Shown: piece after piece, positions 30,750 to 39,475 of the stretch
How positions within the stretch are numbered: position 1 is the stretch's first letter
Layout of the letters: every line of letters starts with the position of its first letter
The notes under the pieces: model-generated
The model's database searches: none
What the model was told of the DNA's origin: nothing
Seen by the model: the letters and a program-made list of their open reading frames with translations, nothing else
Virus record (IMG/VR): IMGVR_UViG_3300037297_000275
Span: 1-63,970 of that record
DNA: 63,970 nucleotides
Source of the DNA: a virus
Strand: one strand, 5' to 3'
Program-made: the position numbers and the translations under genes

Positions 30750-33700
30750 ATGTCCGCTGTTGCTGTTACCGATCATGGTAGAGCAGGAGGTTTACTTAAG
30801 TTACAGAAAGAATGCAAAAAAGCAGATATAAAACCTATCTATGGAATTGAATTATATGTTGCCCCAGAAAGTAGATTTACAAAAGAAAGACTAGAAAACT
30901 ATTCTAAAACTTCTTATCATTTAACTGTTTTTGCCAAAAACAAAGAAGGCTTGAAAAACATATTTCGACTAACCTCCAGAAGCTGGCAAGATGGTCTCTA
31001 TTATGGGAAGCCACGCTGTGATATAGAACTGCTTAAAGAGCACTCAGAAGGGCTTGTAGTGCTTTCTGGATGCGGCAGTGGTCATATTGCTGTTAATATT
31101 TTAGAGGATAAATATAGCCAGGCTCTCAAACATGCAAAAGTTCTTAAAGAAATATTTAAAGATAATTTTTATATAGAAATACAAAATCATAATTTAAGCT
31201 GGCAGCTTGGATTAAATAATTGCTTAGAACTTGTTTCTGAAGAAATAAATATTCCTTTAGTTATTACTCAAGACGCCCATTATCAAAATAAAGAAGATCA
31301 TGTATTACATAATCATGTATGTAAAATAACATCAGGAGATCTTATATTTGATTCAAATCAAAATTGGTTCAAGAGTCGCGGCGAAATGGAAGAAATGTTT
31401 GATCCTAAATATTATCCTGCTCTTGATATAACAAATGAAATTGCATCAAAATGTAACGTAGAATGGGATCATTCTAGAACTATTTGGCCAGTATATAAAA
31501 TATCAACTAATAAATCAGCAGAAGGAGAACTTAAGAGTTTGGCCCAAGCCGGATTATGTAAACGTTTTCCTAATAATATAACAAAAGAATACCAAAATCG
31601 ATTAGACTATGAGCTTGAAGTGATTAAAGAAATGGGGTTCTCAAATTATTTTCTTATAGTACAAGATTTTGCTAACTGGTGTGAACAAAACAATTTTACT
31701 CCTTCTCCTGGCAGAGGATCTAGTTCTGCTAGTTTAGTTTGTTATTCTTTGAGAATTACACACGTAGATCCAATTAAATATAAACTTCCTTTCTCTCGGT
31801 TTCTAAATAAATCTAGAGTCTCTCTTCCAGATATTGACTATGACGCTGATCGAAACAGAAGAAATGAATTACTTAAATATATTATGTCAAAATATGGATC
31901 TGATAAAGTTGCTCAAATTGGCACATATGCAGAATTTAAACCAAGAGGATCTTTAAGAGCTTTTGCAAGGGTGCTAGGCTATTCTCCTTCAGTGCAAGAT
32001 TATTTAGCAAGTTTAATTCCTGGAGATATTGCAGGAAAAACACAAAAGTTTAATGAAATACTAGAAAAAAGTAAAGATCTTCTAAACACAAAATATCCTG
32101 AAGTAGTTGATTTAGCACGCAAATCAGAAGGTCTTAAAATGCAAATGGGGATTCATGCAGCAGGAGTTGTTATTTCAGATGACCCCGTTAATGAAATTAT
32201 TCCTTTATTTGCCGGTCGAAATGGAGAAACTGCTTCCCAGTTTGATATGAAGGATATTGAAGACATTGGTCTTGTTAAGTTTGACTTCTTGGGACTAAAA
32301 ACTTTGTCAATTATTTCTGATACCAGAAACTTTATTAAAGAAACAACTGGTAAAGAGATTAACTTATTGTCTTTAGAAGACGGAGATCCTAAAACCTATA
32401 AGCTTTTTCATAATGGTGACCTAGATGGAATTTTCCAGTTTGAGACCTCAGCTGGATTTAAAGAATTATGCATGCAAGTTAAACCAAACAAGATAGAAGA
32501 TCTCTCTGCATGTACGGCCATCTATCGTCCAGGACCTTTGTCTAGTGGTGTTGCAGAAACCTATATAAAAAGAAGACAAGGAGAAAAATATAAATTAGAT
32601 ATTCCAGAACTAGAAGAGATACTAAAAGATACTTATGGACTTATTGTTTTTCAAGAACAAATTTCTAGAATCTGTATTGCTGTTGCAGGTTATTCTGATA
32701 CAGAAGCCGATAATATGCGCCGCATAGTTGGCAAAAAGATTCCAGAAAAAATGAAAGCAGAAAAAGAAAAATTCATTTCTGGATGTATTAAAAATGGAAC
32801 TGATAAAAGTTTAGCTAATAAATTATTTGAAGAGATTGAGGGGTTTGCAGCATATGGATTTTGTCTTGGACATGCATGTGCCTATTCATTCTTGTCATAC
32901 TGGACTGGATGGTTAAAGGCCCACTATCCTGTAGAATTTTATACAGCTATTTTAAACAACTGTGAAAATCAAGATGATATTATTAAATATATTTATGCAA
33001 TTAGAACTAAAGAGATTCCGTTAGTTCCTCCAGACGTAAATAGATCTTATAGTAAGTTTACTATTGATAATGGAACCATTGTTTTTGGCTTGTCAGGAAT
33101 AAAGGGATTAGGAGAAAAAGCTTGTAGTTCTTTGGTAGAGAAACGACCAAGTGAAGGGTTTACTTCCTTGGCAGATTTAGTTATTAACAAAATACCAAAA
33201 AACAATATTGAAGCATTGGCAGAATGTGGCGCGTTAGAAGGAATTTCTTCTCTTGGCCGCCATCAAATTGTTGAAAACATTGAAGAACTTATTGCAATAC
33301 AAAAACGAAAACTAAAATGGGAAGAAGGAATAAAGAAACGAGAAGTAAGAAATAAAGAAATTAAAGAAGCAGTTGAGAGAGGAGATAAACCACCAAGAAG
33401 ATTACCAAAAATGAAAGAAGAAAACAAACCAGTAGATCTTGTTTTGCCAGAACCAGAAGAGATGTCTAGAAAAGAAAGGCTTCGTTTAGAACGCAAAACA
33501 CTTGGATTCTATTTGACAGGACATCCATTAGATGATTATTCTAAGGTGTTGTCGAATTATAAATACCAGATTAAAGATCTACAAGCAGGAGAGGTTAAAG
33601 ATAAAGAAAAGATTCATCTTCCAATAATTGTTTCTTCTTTAAAAACAAAGTGCTCCAAAAAGAAACAAAACTATGCAACTCTCCTTGTAGAAGATCAAAC

Positions 33701-34016
33701 TGGTAAGTTAGATGCAACTATTTTTCCAAAGACCTGGGAAAAAGTTAAAGAGAAAGCAAAAGAAGACCGAATCTTTATTGCTGATGCCAGAGTTGGACTG
33801 ATACAACAAGACGATAGTCCTCCAATCGTTAAACTTATTATAAATAATCTTATTAACCCATCTTTTGTAAAGAAAGAGCTATCTCCTATTAAAGTTCATC
33901 TTTCTGACTGTATTGTTGAGTTTATCCCATCTGAGACCACTAGTGAATCTCAGTGGGTGCAGGCCAATAAATACAAAGAGATAATTGAAACCAACTCTAA
34001 AAGTTTACTTAACTGA
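30750..34016 (+). CDS. dnaE: DNA polymerase III alpha subunit-like replicative polymerase (DnaE)
   Basis: This is the uninterrupted 1088-residue part of a C-family replicative polymerase. It begins within the PHP domain (AVTDHGRAGG) and contains the remaining PHP blocks, the polymerase palm (PGRGSSSASLVCYSL, then the LPDIDYDADRNRR catalytic Asp pair with FDFLGLKTL later), the fingers, AYGFCLGHACAYSFLSYWTG, helix-hairpin-helix and a C-terminal OB-fold nucleic-acid-binding part (IIVSSLKTKCSKKKQNYATL). No clear beta-clamp motif is assigned. The first PHP block lies upstream of an in-frame TAG. A proofreading exonuclease is encoded 10 nt downstream. Confidence 0.92.
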   Translation: MSAVAVTDHGRAGGLLKLQKECKKADIKPIYGIELYVAPESRFTKERLENYSKTSYHLTVFAKNKEGLKNIFRLTSRSWQDGLYYGKPRCDIELLKEHSEGLVVLSGCGSGHIAVNILEDKYSQALKHAKVLKEIFKDNFYIEIQNHNLSWQLGLNNCLELVSEEINIPLVITQDAHYQNKEDHVLHNHVCKITSGDLIFDSNQNWFKSRGEMEEMFDPKYYPALDITNEIASKCNVEWDHSRTIWPVYKISTNKSAEGELKSLAQAGLCKRFPNNITKEYQNRLDYELEVIKEMGFSNYFLIVQDFANWCEQNNFTPSPGRGSSSASLVCYSLRITHVDPIKYKLPFSRFLNKSRVSLPDIDYDADRNRRNELLKYIMSKYGSDKVAQIGTYAEFKPRGSLRAFARVLGYSPSVQDYLASLIPGDIAGKTQKFNEILEKSKDLLNTKYPEVVDLARKSEGLKMQMGIHAAGVVISDDPVNEIIPLFAGRNGETASQFDMKDIEDIGLVKFDFLGLKTLSIISDTRNFIKETTGKEINLLSLEDGDPKTYKLFHNGDLDGIFQFETSAGFKELCMQVKPNKIEDLSACTAIYRPGPLSSGVAETYIKRRQGEKYKLDIPELEEILKDTYGLIVFQEQISRICIAVAGYSDTEADNMRRIVGKKIPEKMKAEKEKFISGCIKNGTDKSLANKLFEEIEGFAAYGFCLGHACAYSFLSYWTGWLKAHYPVEFYTAILNNCENQDDIIKYIYAIRTKEIPLVPPDVNRSYSKFTIDNGTIVFGLSGIKGLGEKACSSLVEKRPSEGFTSLADLVINKIPKNNIEALAECGALEGISSLGRHQIVENIEELIAIQKRKLKWEEGIKKREVRNKEIKEAVERGDKPPRRLPKMKEENKPVDLVLPEPEEMSRKERLRLERKTLGFYLTGHPLDDYSKVLSNYKYQIKDLQAGEVKDKEKIHLPIIVSSLKTKCSKKKQNYATLLVEDQTGKLDATIFPKTWEKVKEKAKEDRIFIADARVGLIQQDDSPPIVKLIINNLINPSFVKKELSPIKVHLSDCIVEFIPSETTSESQWVQANKYKEIIETNSKSLLN

Positions 34017-34026
34017 AAGGACAATA

Positions 34027-34971
34027 ATGAACTGGACTGAACAAGAAAGCAATCTTGCCAAAAAACTAAAATGGCAAAGATATTCTTATAAACAGATAAG
34101 AAAAGAGCTTAAGCTCATTGGCTCTAATAAAAGCAAAGAAGCAATCCGTAAGTTCTTAAAAAGAACAGAAAATAAATCAATAAAAAACTCTAAATCATTT
34201 CCAAAAATACTTATTTTTGACATAGAAACATTGCCTATTCAGTCTTATGTATGGGGTTTATTCAAACAAAACATTCCTATAGAAATGATAATTAAGGACT
34301 GGTGTGCTTTATCTTGGTCTGCTAAATGGTTGTTTGATTCAAAAATGTATTCAGATATCTTAACCCCATATGAAGCGCCACAAAGATCTGACAAAAGAAT
34401 CCTTAAAGGAATCTGGGATCTATTAGAAGAATGTGATATTTGTGTAGCTCATAATGGAACTCATTTTGATGTCAAAAAACTAAAGGCCAGGTTCTTTTGT
34501 AACAAGATGAAGCCAACAACTCCATTTGCGGTTATAGATACTTTAGAACAGAGTAGAAAAACCTTTGGGTTTACATCTCATAAACTAAACTGGATAACTC
34601 AGATCATCTCCAGAAAAGAAAAGCTACATACTGATTTTGAGTTATGGAGACAGTGTGATCAAGGAAATCGAAAAGCATTAAAGAGAATGCTCGAATATAA
34701 TAACTATGATGTTACATTATTAGAAGAAGTCTTTCTTGAAATGCTTCCATGGTTTACTTCTGTTCCTAATATTGGAGTTTATCTAGAGTCCAAAGAACCT
34801 GTATGCGGACATTGTGGTTCTACTTCTCTTAACTGGAGAGGAAGTTATATTACTCCTGCAGGTAAATATAAATCTTTTAGATGTAATGATTGCGGCGGAA
34901 TTGGAAGAAGCAGGTTTTCTTCCCTTGATAAAGAAACCCGAAAAGCGTTAGTTGTTAACACAGCAAAATAA
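34027..34971 (+). CDS. DEDD-type 3'-5' exonuclease with HTH and zinc-ribbon ends
   Basis: The product is 314 residues. Residues 1-48 look like a helix-turn-helix (WTEQESNLAKKLKWQRYSYK). The RNase H-fold exonuclease follows: ILIFDIETLP (Asp65 and Glu67), CVAHNGTHFDVKKL (second Asp) and EYNNYDVTLLEEV (Tyr-x3-Asp, DEDDy). A C-terminal zinc ribbon (CGHCGS, CNDCGG) ends it. Placed directly after DnaE, it is likely the separate proofreading subunit. ATG 34027 follows AAAGGA; an upstream in-frame codon overlaps dnaE and is not needed. Confidence 0.85.
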   Translation: MNWTEQESNLAKKLKWQRYSYKQIRKELKLIGSNKSKEAIRKFLKRTENKSIKNSKSFPKILIFDIETLPIQSYVWGLFKQNIPIEMIIKDWCALSWSAKWLFDSKMYSDILTPYEAPQRSDKRILKGIWDLLEECDICVAHNGTHFDVKKLKARFFCNKMKPTTPFAVIDTLEQSRKTFGFTSHKLNWITQIISRKEKLHTDFELWRQCDQGNRKALKRMLEYNNYDVTLLEEVFLEMLPWFTSVPNIGVYLESKEPVCGHCGSTSLNWRGSYITPAGKYKSFRCNDCGGIGRSRFSSLDKETRKALVVNTAK

Positions 34972-34986
34972 TATAAAGGAGATATT

Positions 34987-35418
34987 ATGAACGAACAAGA
35001 TATGATTAAACACATTGTGAACCAAGGATCAAATTCTCAACAGATGATGACGATGCTTACCGGTCTTCTACAGAAAATTTCTTATTTGTCTGTAGGAGTA
35101 GCCAGACAAGAAGAGCATAGTATTAATAATGCCATTGTTAATAAAGAATTTGAAGGTCTTGTTAATGTACTGTTTGAAATCTTAATAGAGAAAAACATCA
35201 TTACAAAAGACGAGGTTATAGAAAAATCCTCTAAAGTCCGAGAGAACACAGAAAAATATATTGCTCACATTAAAGAACAGCTAGAAACGAAAGTAGAAGA
35301 AGCAAAAGGAAAAGTTATCGAAAATGAAAAAGTAGAAAAGAAAGAAGAAATAATTGAAGAAGAAAACAATAGTTCTGTTGTTTTAGCAAGTGAACGTTTT
35401 AATAAGAAAGAAGAATAA
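34987..35418 (+). CDS. Coiled-coil protein of unknown function
   Basis: The product is 143 residues. A helical N-terminal half with many Met and Gln is followed by a long Glu/Lys-rich segment (residues 90-130) likely to be coiled or disordered. AAAGGAGAT precedes the start. It lies between the exonuclease and a DUF1281-like gene. No family recognised. Confidence 0.55.
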   Translation: MNEQDMIKHIVNQGSNSQQMMTMLTGLLQKISYLSVGVARQEEHSINNAIVNKEFEGLVNVLFEILIEKNIITKDEVIEKSSKVRENTEKYIAHIKEQLETKVEEAKGKVIENEKVEKKEEIIEEENNSSVVLASERFNKKEE

Positions 35419-35420
35419 TT

Positions 35421-36140
35421 ATGCCAAATCATATTAAAAACCGAATAACAATTCTAGGGACGTCAGAACAAGTAGAAGAAGTTCTTGATAAATTTAGTAC
35501 TTATTATCCCGCAGAGTTAGCAAGAGCTATTTATGGAGGAGGAATAATCTGTAATCATAAATCTGATTCTCTTTGTTATGGCTGGTTTGATGAAAAAACC
35601 GGAACTTTCTCTAGAAGAGGAAAAGATCCAGTAGTTGGTCTTCCAGAAGAGTATGTCTTTCAAATTAATCAAGCCTGGACTCATTTCCCGGATTTTGAAA
35701 AGGTAATTCCTCCTCCAGAGAATATCTTTAAAGGAGACTTAGGAGAAAAAGAAAGGAAAGAATGTGAAGAATCAGGACGACCTAACTGGTATGATTGGAA
35801 TATTTCAAACTGGGGAACGAAATGGAATTCTTATTCATGTAAAAAAGAAAGTTGGAATATATTTACTTTTGAAACTGCTTGGTCTGGAGTTCCAGGTATT
35901 ATTCAAGAGATGAGTAAACTTTGTCCAGATATAACTCTAGAATATGAATATTCTGATGAGGATATTGGTTCTAACTGTGGGGTTGGCAAAGCAAAAGCCG
36001 GAGAACTAGAGCTTGAAAGATTTACAGGATACTCAAAAGAAGCTTATGAAATAGCTTTTAAGCTTAGGCCAGAATGCAAAAACGATTATGTTCTTAATGA
36101 ACATGGCACTTATGAATACAAAGATGATGAAGAAGAATAG
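35421..36140 (+). CDS. DUF1281-like (YubB/Api92) ferredoxin-fold protein
   Basis: The product is 239 residues. It starts MPNHIKNRITILG and contains FPDFEKVIPPPENI, NWYDWNISNWGTKWNSY, FETAWSGVPG and YEYSDEDIGSNCG, the pattern of the DUF1281/Api92 group found on plasmids and in phages. The fold is described as ferredoxin-like; the function is unknown. It ends in a Glu/Asp-rich tail that overlaps the release-factor-like gene by 14 nt. Confidence 0.85.
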   Translation: MPNHIKNRITILGTSEQVEEVLDKFSTYYPAELARAIYGGGIICNHKSDSLCYGWFDEKTGTFSRRGKDPVVGLPEEYVFQINQAWTHFPDFEKVIPPPENIFKGDLGEKERKECEESGRPNWYDWNISNWGTKWNSYSCKKESWNIFTFETAWSGVPGIIQEMSKLCPDITLEYEYSDEDIGSNCGVGKAKAGELELERFTGYSKEAYEIAFKLRPECKNDYVLNEHGTYEYKDDEEE

Positions 36141-36504
36141 AGAGAAACTTCTTTCAGTAACAATCCATGATTGTGAAGTCCAAACTTATAGAGGTTCTGG
36201 TAAAGGCGGGCAAAATAGAAACAAAAGAGACACTGCTGTAAGAATTATTCATCATCCTTCAAATGCCGTTGGACAAGCTCAAGATGAAAGATCTCAATGG
36301 CAAAACAAAAAGCTGGCCTTCAAAAGAATGGCAGAGAGTAAAGAATTTCAAACTTGGGTAAAAATAGAAGCTGCTAAACAAATGGGACTTATAGAAAATA
36401 TAAAAAAGAAAGTTGAAAAAGAAATGAGAAACATCAAAATAGAAGTTAAAGATAAAAATGGCAGATGGATAGAAGAGCAAGGAGAAGAAGATGGCTCAAT
36501 ATGA
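36127..36504 (+). CDS. Release-factor-like GGQ protein (single RF-1 domain)
   Basis: The product is 125 residues from ATG 36127 (ATG 36124 is equally possible). The peptidyl-tRNA hydrolysis loop is intact: TYRGSGKGGQNRNKRDTAV, then IIHHPS and ERSQWQNKKLAF. Codon-recognition domains are absent, so it cannot read stop codons by itself in the manner of RF1/RF2. It resembles ArfB/PrfH-type rescue factors, with a basic and acidic C-terminal tail (KKKVEKEMRN, EEQGEEDG). It may release stalled ribosomes or alter termination during infection. Confidence 0.88.
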   Translation: MKKNREKLLSVTIHDCEVQTYRGSGKGGQNRNKRDTAVRIIHHPSNAVGQAQDERSQWQNKKLAFKRMAESKEFQTWVKIEAAKQMGLIENIKKKVEKEMRNIKIEVKDKNGRWIEEQGEEDGSI

Positions 36505-36518
36505 CAGTAAAACTGTCA
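36502..36518 (+). repeat. Perfect short inverted repeat after the release-factor-like gene
   Basis: TGACAGT-AAA-ACTGTCA is a perfect 7-bp inverted repeat with a 3-nt centre at the stop codon of the GGQ gene. No T-run follows, so it is not a standard terminator; it could be an operator or a small RNA hairpin. Confidence 0.45.
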
Positions 36519-36550
36519 AATAGATAGATAAACAAAAAGGAGAAGAATAA

Positions 36551-36925
36551 ATGATTTCAGCACTTTTCGAGAAAGTTTTTGGTTCAAGAGGTGGGGGCTT
36601 GGTGCGAGAATGTGCATGTGGTCGAGTACATTATGTTAGCCATCCTGATGATATTCCGAACTACGAGGAAGGCGAGTTCGAAGAACTTGAAACAAAAAGG
36701 AAAAAAGATCCGAATAAATACTTTGACCGGGACTCTACTGTAAGTACTATGTTTATTCCTTTTGTAGGAGAAATAGTTTTTGACTGTCCATGTAGGAATG
36801 CAGACCAAGCAGAAAAAATCATGCGAAGATACGGCCATAAACTAGCAGAATATCTTAATGGATATGCAGAAAGTCTTAAAAAGGAAGCAGACAAGATTGA
36901 AGTAAAGGACAAAGTTAATGAATAA
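36551..36925 (+). CDS. Small Cys-containing protein of unknown function
   Basis: The product is 124 residues. An N-terminal ECACGRVHYVS and a middle FDCPCRNADQAEK provide CxC and CPC pairs plus His, a possible metal site. The C-terminal part is helical. AAGGAGAAG precedes the start, and it overlaps the Cas4-like gene by 8 nt. Confidence 0.6.
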   Translation: MISALFEKVFGSRGGGLVRECACGRVHYVSHPDDIPNYEEGEFEELETKRKKDPNKYFDRDSTVSTMFIPFVGEIVFDCPCRNADQAEKIMRRYGHKLAEYLNGYAESLKKEADKIEVKDKVNE

Positions 36926-37832
36926 TTTTTCACTAGTTGAATCAGAAAATAATTTTATGGCAAACAAGCGATCTTTTGCAAAGCTTAGGCCAGGACTTTA
37001 TCCTTCAGAAGCTTCGGTTAAATATCTAACAGAAGACATGAAAGAGATTACCGAGGGAACTTGTCTTAGAGCCGCCTACTATAGAGTAAAAGGATATAAA
37101 TCAGAAAGAAGTTTCGAGCCAAACTTAAAGATGAAGGCAGAGCTTGGTAAAAAAGCAGAGCTGTCTGTTATTGAACGAGTTAAAGAGATGGGGATCTATG
37201 TCGCAAATGCTGTAAAATTCTTTGCTCCTAAATTTATTGTTTCTGGAGAACTAGATATTGTTATTAAAGATCCAGTTACTGAAGAGTTAATTATAGAAGA
37301 GATTAAATCTTTTTATGGACATTATGCTGGTAGACAAATCTGTGGAGCAAAAAAACCTCCTATTCCAGGAGCGCCAAAAATCGAACATTATTTACAAGCC
37401 ATTACATATCATAATGAATATAGAACTGAAATTCCAAGAGCACGAATTTACTATATAGAGCGTGGAGACGGACATAGGGTTGAGTTTGAGATAGGAATTG
37501 ATGACAACGGACAATGCTGGTATCAACAAGTTCCTGGTCCATATTGGAACTATTTCTCAGACAAGAAGATTTATTATCCTTTTAAATACAGTGATATCGA
37601 GAAAAGATTTCAAGAGTTAGTTGGTTATCTAAAAAAAGAAGAACTTCCACCAAAAGACTACTATAACGAAATTCCAAATGATCAAGTTGAATATCTTAAT
37701 TCAATTGGATATATAAAGAAAAAATCATATGATGCTTGGGTAAAGAAAGGAACCCCGATTGGTGACTGGCATTGTAGCTATTGTCATTATAGAGGACAAT
37801 GCAAGAAAGACGAATTCTCTCTCCAAAAATAA
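36918..37832 (+). CDS. Cas4/RecB-like PD-(D/E)XK exonuclease
   Basis: The product is 304 residues. Nuclease motifs: VSGELDIVIKD (catalytic Asp), LIIEEIKSF (E-x-K) and a C-terminal QAITYHNEYR helix (Gln/Tyr motif). Cys in EGTCLRAAYYR plus the C-terminal cluster WHCSYCHYRGQC would hold a 4Fe-4S cluster as in Cas4/AddB. Single-strand exonuclease function in recombination is the family expectation. No CRISPR genes are near. Start ATG 36918 has AAAGGA 9 nt upstream. Confidence 0.85.
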   Translation: MNNFSLVESENNFMANKRSFAKLRPGLYPSEASVKYLTEDMKEITEGTCLRAAYYRVKGYKSERSFEPNLKMKAELGKKAELSVIERVKEMGIYVANAVKFFAPKFIVSGELDIVIKDPVTEELIIEEIKSFYGHYAGRQICGAKKPPIPGAPKIEHYLQAITYHNEYRTEIPRARIYYIERGDGHRVEFEIGIDDNGQCWYQQVPGPYWNYFSDKKIYYPFKYSDIEKRFQELVGYLKKEELPPKDYYNEIPNDQVEYLNSIGYIKKKSYDAWVKKGTPIGDWHCSYCHYRGQCKKDEFSLQK

Positions 37833-37845
37833 GAAGGAAAGTAAA

Positions 37846-38421
37846 ATGCATACAATTGGTATCGATATGGATGGAACCATTGCTGACTTTATTGGTGGTT
37901 TTGTAAGAGCTGCAAATAATAAATATGGAAGCCCAGGTAATAATATTAAAAGAACAGATATTACAGAATACAACCTTAAAACTGTGCTTAATAAGAAATT
38001 TCCTATTTCAAAAGAAGAAAAAAACCTATTAGAAAATCTTATTCAACCAGAATTTTTTACTTATCTAGATATTTTTCCAGAGGTAGTTGAAACACTAAAA
38101 CAATTGAACAAAAAAAATAAAATTATTATCATTTCTAGAGCAATAAATTTTTATAATTGTACTTCAGAAAAAACAAGATGGCTAAAACATCATCTTAAAG
38201 ACATCAACTACGACATTATTTATGTAGATAGTTCTTCTAATAAAACTCTTATTAATGTAGATTATATGGTTGATGACGATCCAAAAGTGATTAGTAAACT
38301 AACTACACAAACTGGGATTATGACTGAACAACCTTGGAATCTAAAATATAGACAAGAAAATAGAGTTATTTCTGTTGATAATTTTAGCAAAGTGAAAGAG
38401 TATATTTCCAACTATGAGTAA
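37846..38421 (+). CDS. HAD-family 5'-nucleotidase-like phosphatase
   Basis: The product is 191 residues from ATG 37846, which AAGGAAAG at 37834 supports over an in-frame start inside the previous gene. IGIDMDGTIADF is the DxDGT nucleophile motif, ISRA the second motif, and YMVDDDPKV the third acidic motif. The layout matches cytosolic deoxy-5'-nucleotidase-type phosphatases. Overlap by 8 nt with the heptose gene leaves a sugar-phosphate substrate open. Confidence 0.8.
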   Translation: MHTIGIDMDGTIADFIGGFVRAANNKYGSPGNNIKRTDITEYNLKTVLNKKFPISKEEKNLLENLIQPEFFTYLDIFPEVVETLKQLNKKNKIIIISRAINFYNCTSEKTRWLKHHLKDINYDIIYVDSSSNKTLINVDYMVDDDPKVISKLTTQTGIMTEQPWNLKYRQENRVISVDNFSKVKEYISNYE

Positions 38422-39463
38422 AATAATAACAAGAGAAGAAGCAATTCTTGTAAAAGAAGCAACCAAAAAAGTAAACAGCAATATTAGAATTGGTTTTACC
38501 TCCGGTGCTTTTGATCTATTACATTTAGGCCATATTGTGCGGCTTCAAGAAGCAAAAGAAAACTGTGATATGTTAATAATTGGAGTTAACTCAGATTCCT
38601 CAATTCAATCATATAAAAATTCAAACCGACCTATTATCCCGGAATCTCAAAGAATTTCTTGTATTGCTGCTCTAGAGTATGTTGATTATTGTTTTCTATT
38701 TACAGAAACAGATAATCATGAGAACCTTAAACAGCTTCAACCAGATTTCTTTTTCAAAGGGCCTGACTATACAAAAAAACAACTAGAACAACATTCAGAA
38801 GTCAAAAATTTTTCTGGAGAAATTAAAATTTTAGATAAAATAAATTGTGATATTCATACCTCTAATATTATCGAAGATGTTATTAACAAAGAACTTTTAG
38901 TAGAATGTTCAGAATCTCATATTTATGACGGAATTGTTTTTCTTGATCGAGACGGTGTTATTAACAAAGAAGTAAACTATCTTCATGATCCAAAAGATTT
39001 CGAATTTACAGAAGGAGCAACAGAAGCAATTAAAAGATTTAACGAGAAAAACTTTGCAGTTGTTGTTATTACTAACCAAGCTGGAATAGGCTACGGCTTT
39101 CTTACAAAAGAAGATTTTCTCAAGATAAACAAAAAAATGATATCTTTAGTAAAGAAAGAAGGAGCAAGAATAGATAAAGTATATTATTGTCCTGATCTTT
39201 TCTCTAGATCGTTTTATAGAAAACCAAATCCGGGAATGCTTTATAAAGCACAAAAAGATATCAAATACAAAAGACGATCTAACAACCAATTTATGATAGG
39301 AGATAGGCCTTCTGATATTCTTGCGGCTTGCACAAACGAACCTATCATTACTATTGCAGTTAAAACAGGATATGGAAAAGAAGTAGACTGGAATAAAGTA
39401 AATCCAGATCATATTGTTAAAAATCTTTTAGAAGCAAGTAAACTCATTTGCGAAAATTATTAA
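38414..39463 (+). CDS. Heptose-1-phosphate nucleotidyltransferase fused to heptose-bisphosphate phosphatase (HldC-GmhB)
   Basis: The product is 349 residues. Residues 1-160 are the cytidylyltransferase-like half of HldE: GFTSGAFDLLHLGHIVRLQEA (as GAFDLLHLGH, residues 31-40), GVNSD and FFKGPDYTK. Residues 170-349 are a GmhB-type HAD phosphatase: FLDRDGVINKE (Asp178 and Asp180), TNQAGIGYG, RKPNPGML (Lys270) and IGDRPSD. The Cys-rich zinc loop of E. coli GmhB is reduced to one Cys. With the kinase at 7423 this supplies kinase, phosphatase and nucleotidyl-transfer steps to an NDP-heptose, most likely ADP-D-glycero-D-manno-heptose. Confidence 0.88.
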   Translation: MSKIITREEAILVKEATKKVNSNIRIGFTSGAFDLLHLGHIVRLQEAKENCDMLIIGVNSDSSIQSYKNSNRPIIPESQRISCIAALEYVDYCFLFTETDNHENLKQLQPDFFFKGPDYTKKQLEQHSEVKNFSGEIKILDKINCDIHTSNIIEDVINKELLVECSESHIYDGIVFLDRDGVINKEVNYLHDPKDFEFTEGATEAIKRFNEKNFAVVVITNQAGIGYGFLTKEDFLKINKKMISLVKKEGARIDKVYYCPDLFSRSFYRKPNPGMLYKAQKDIKYKRRSNNQFMIGDRPSDILAACTNEPIITIAVKTGYGKEVDWNKVNPDHIVKNLLEASKLICENY

Positions 39464-39475
39464 AAAGGAAATTCA

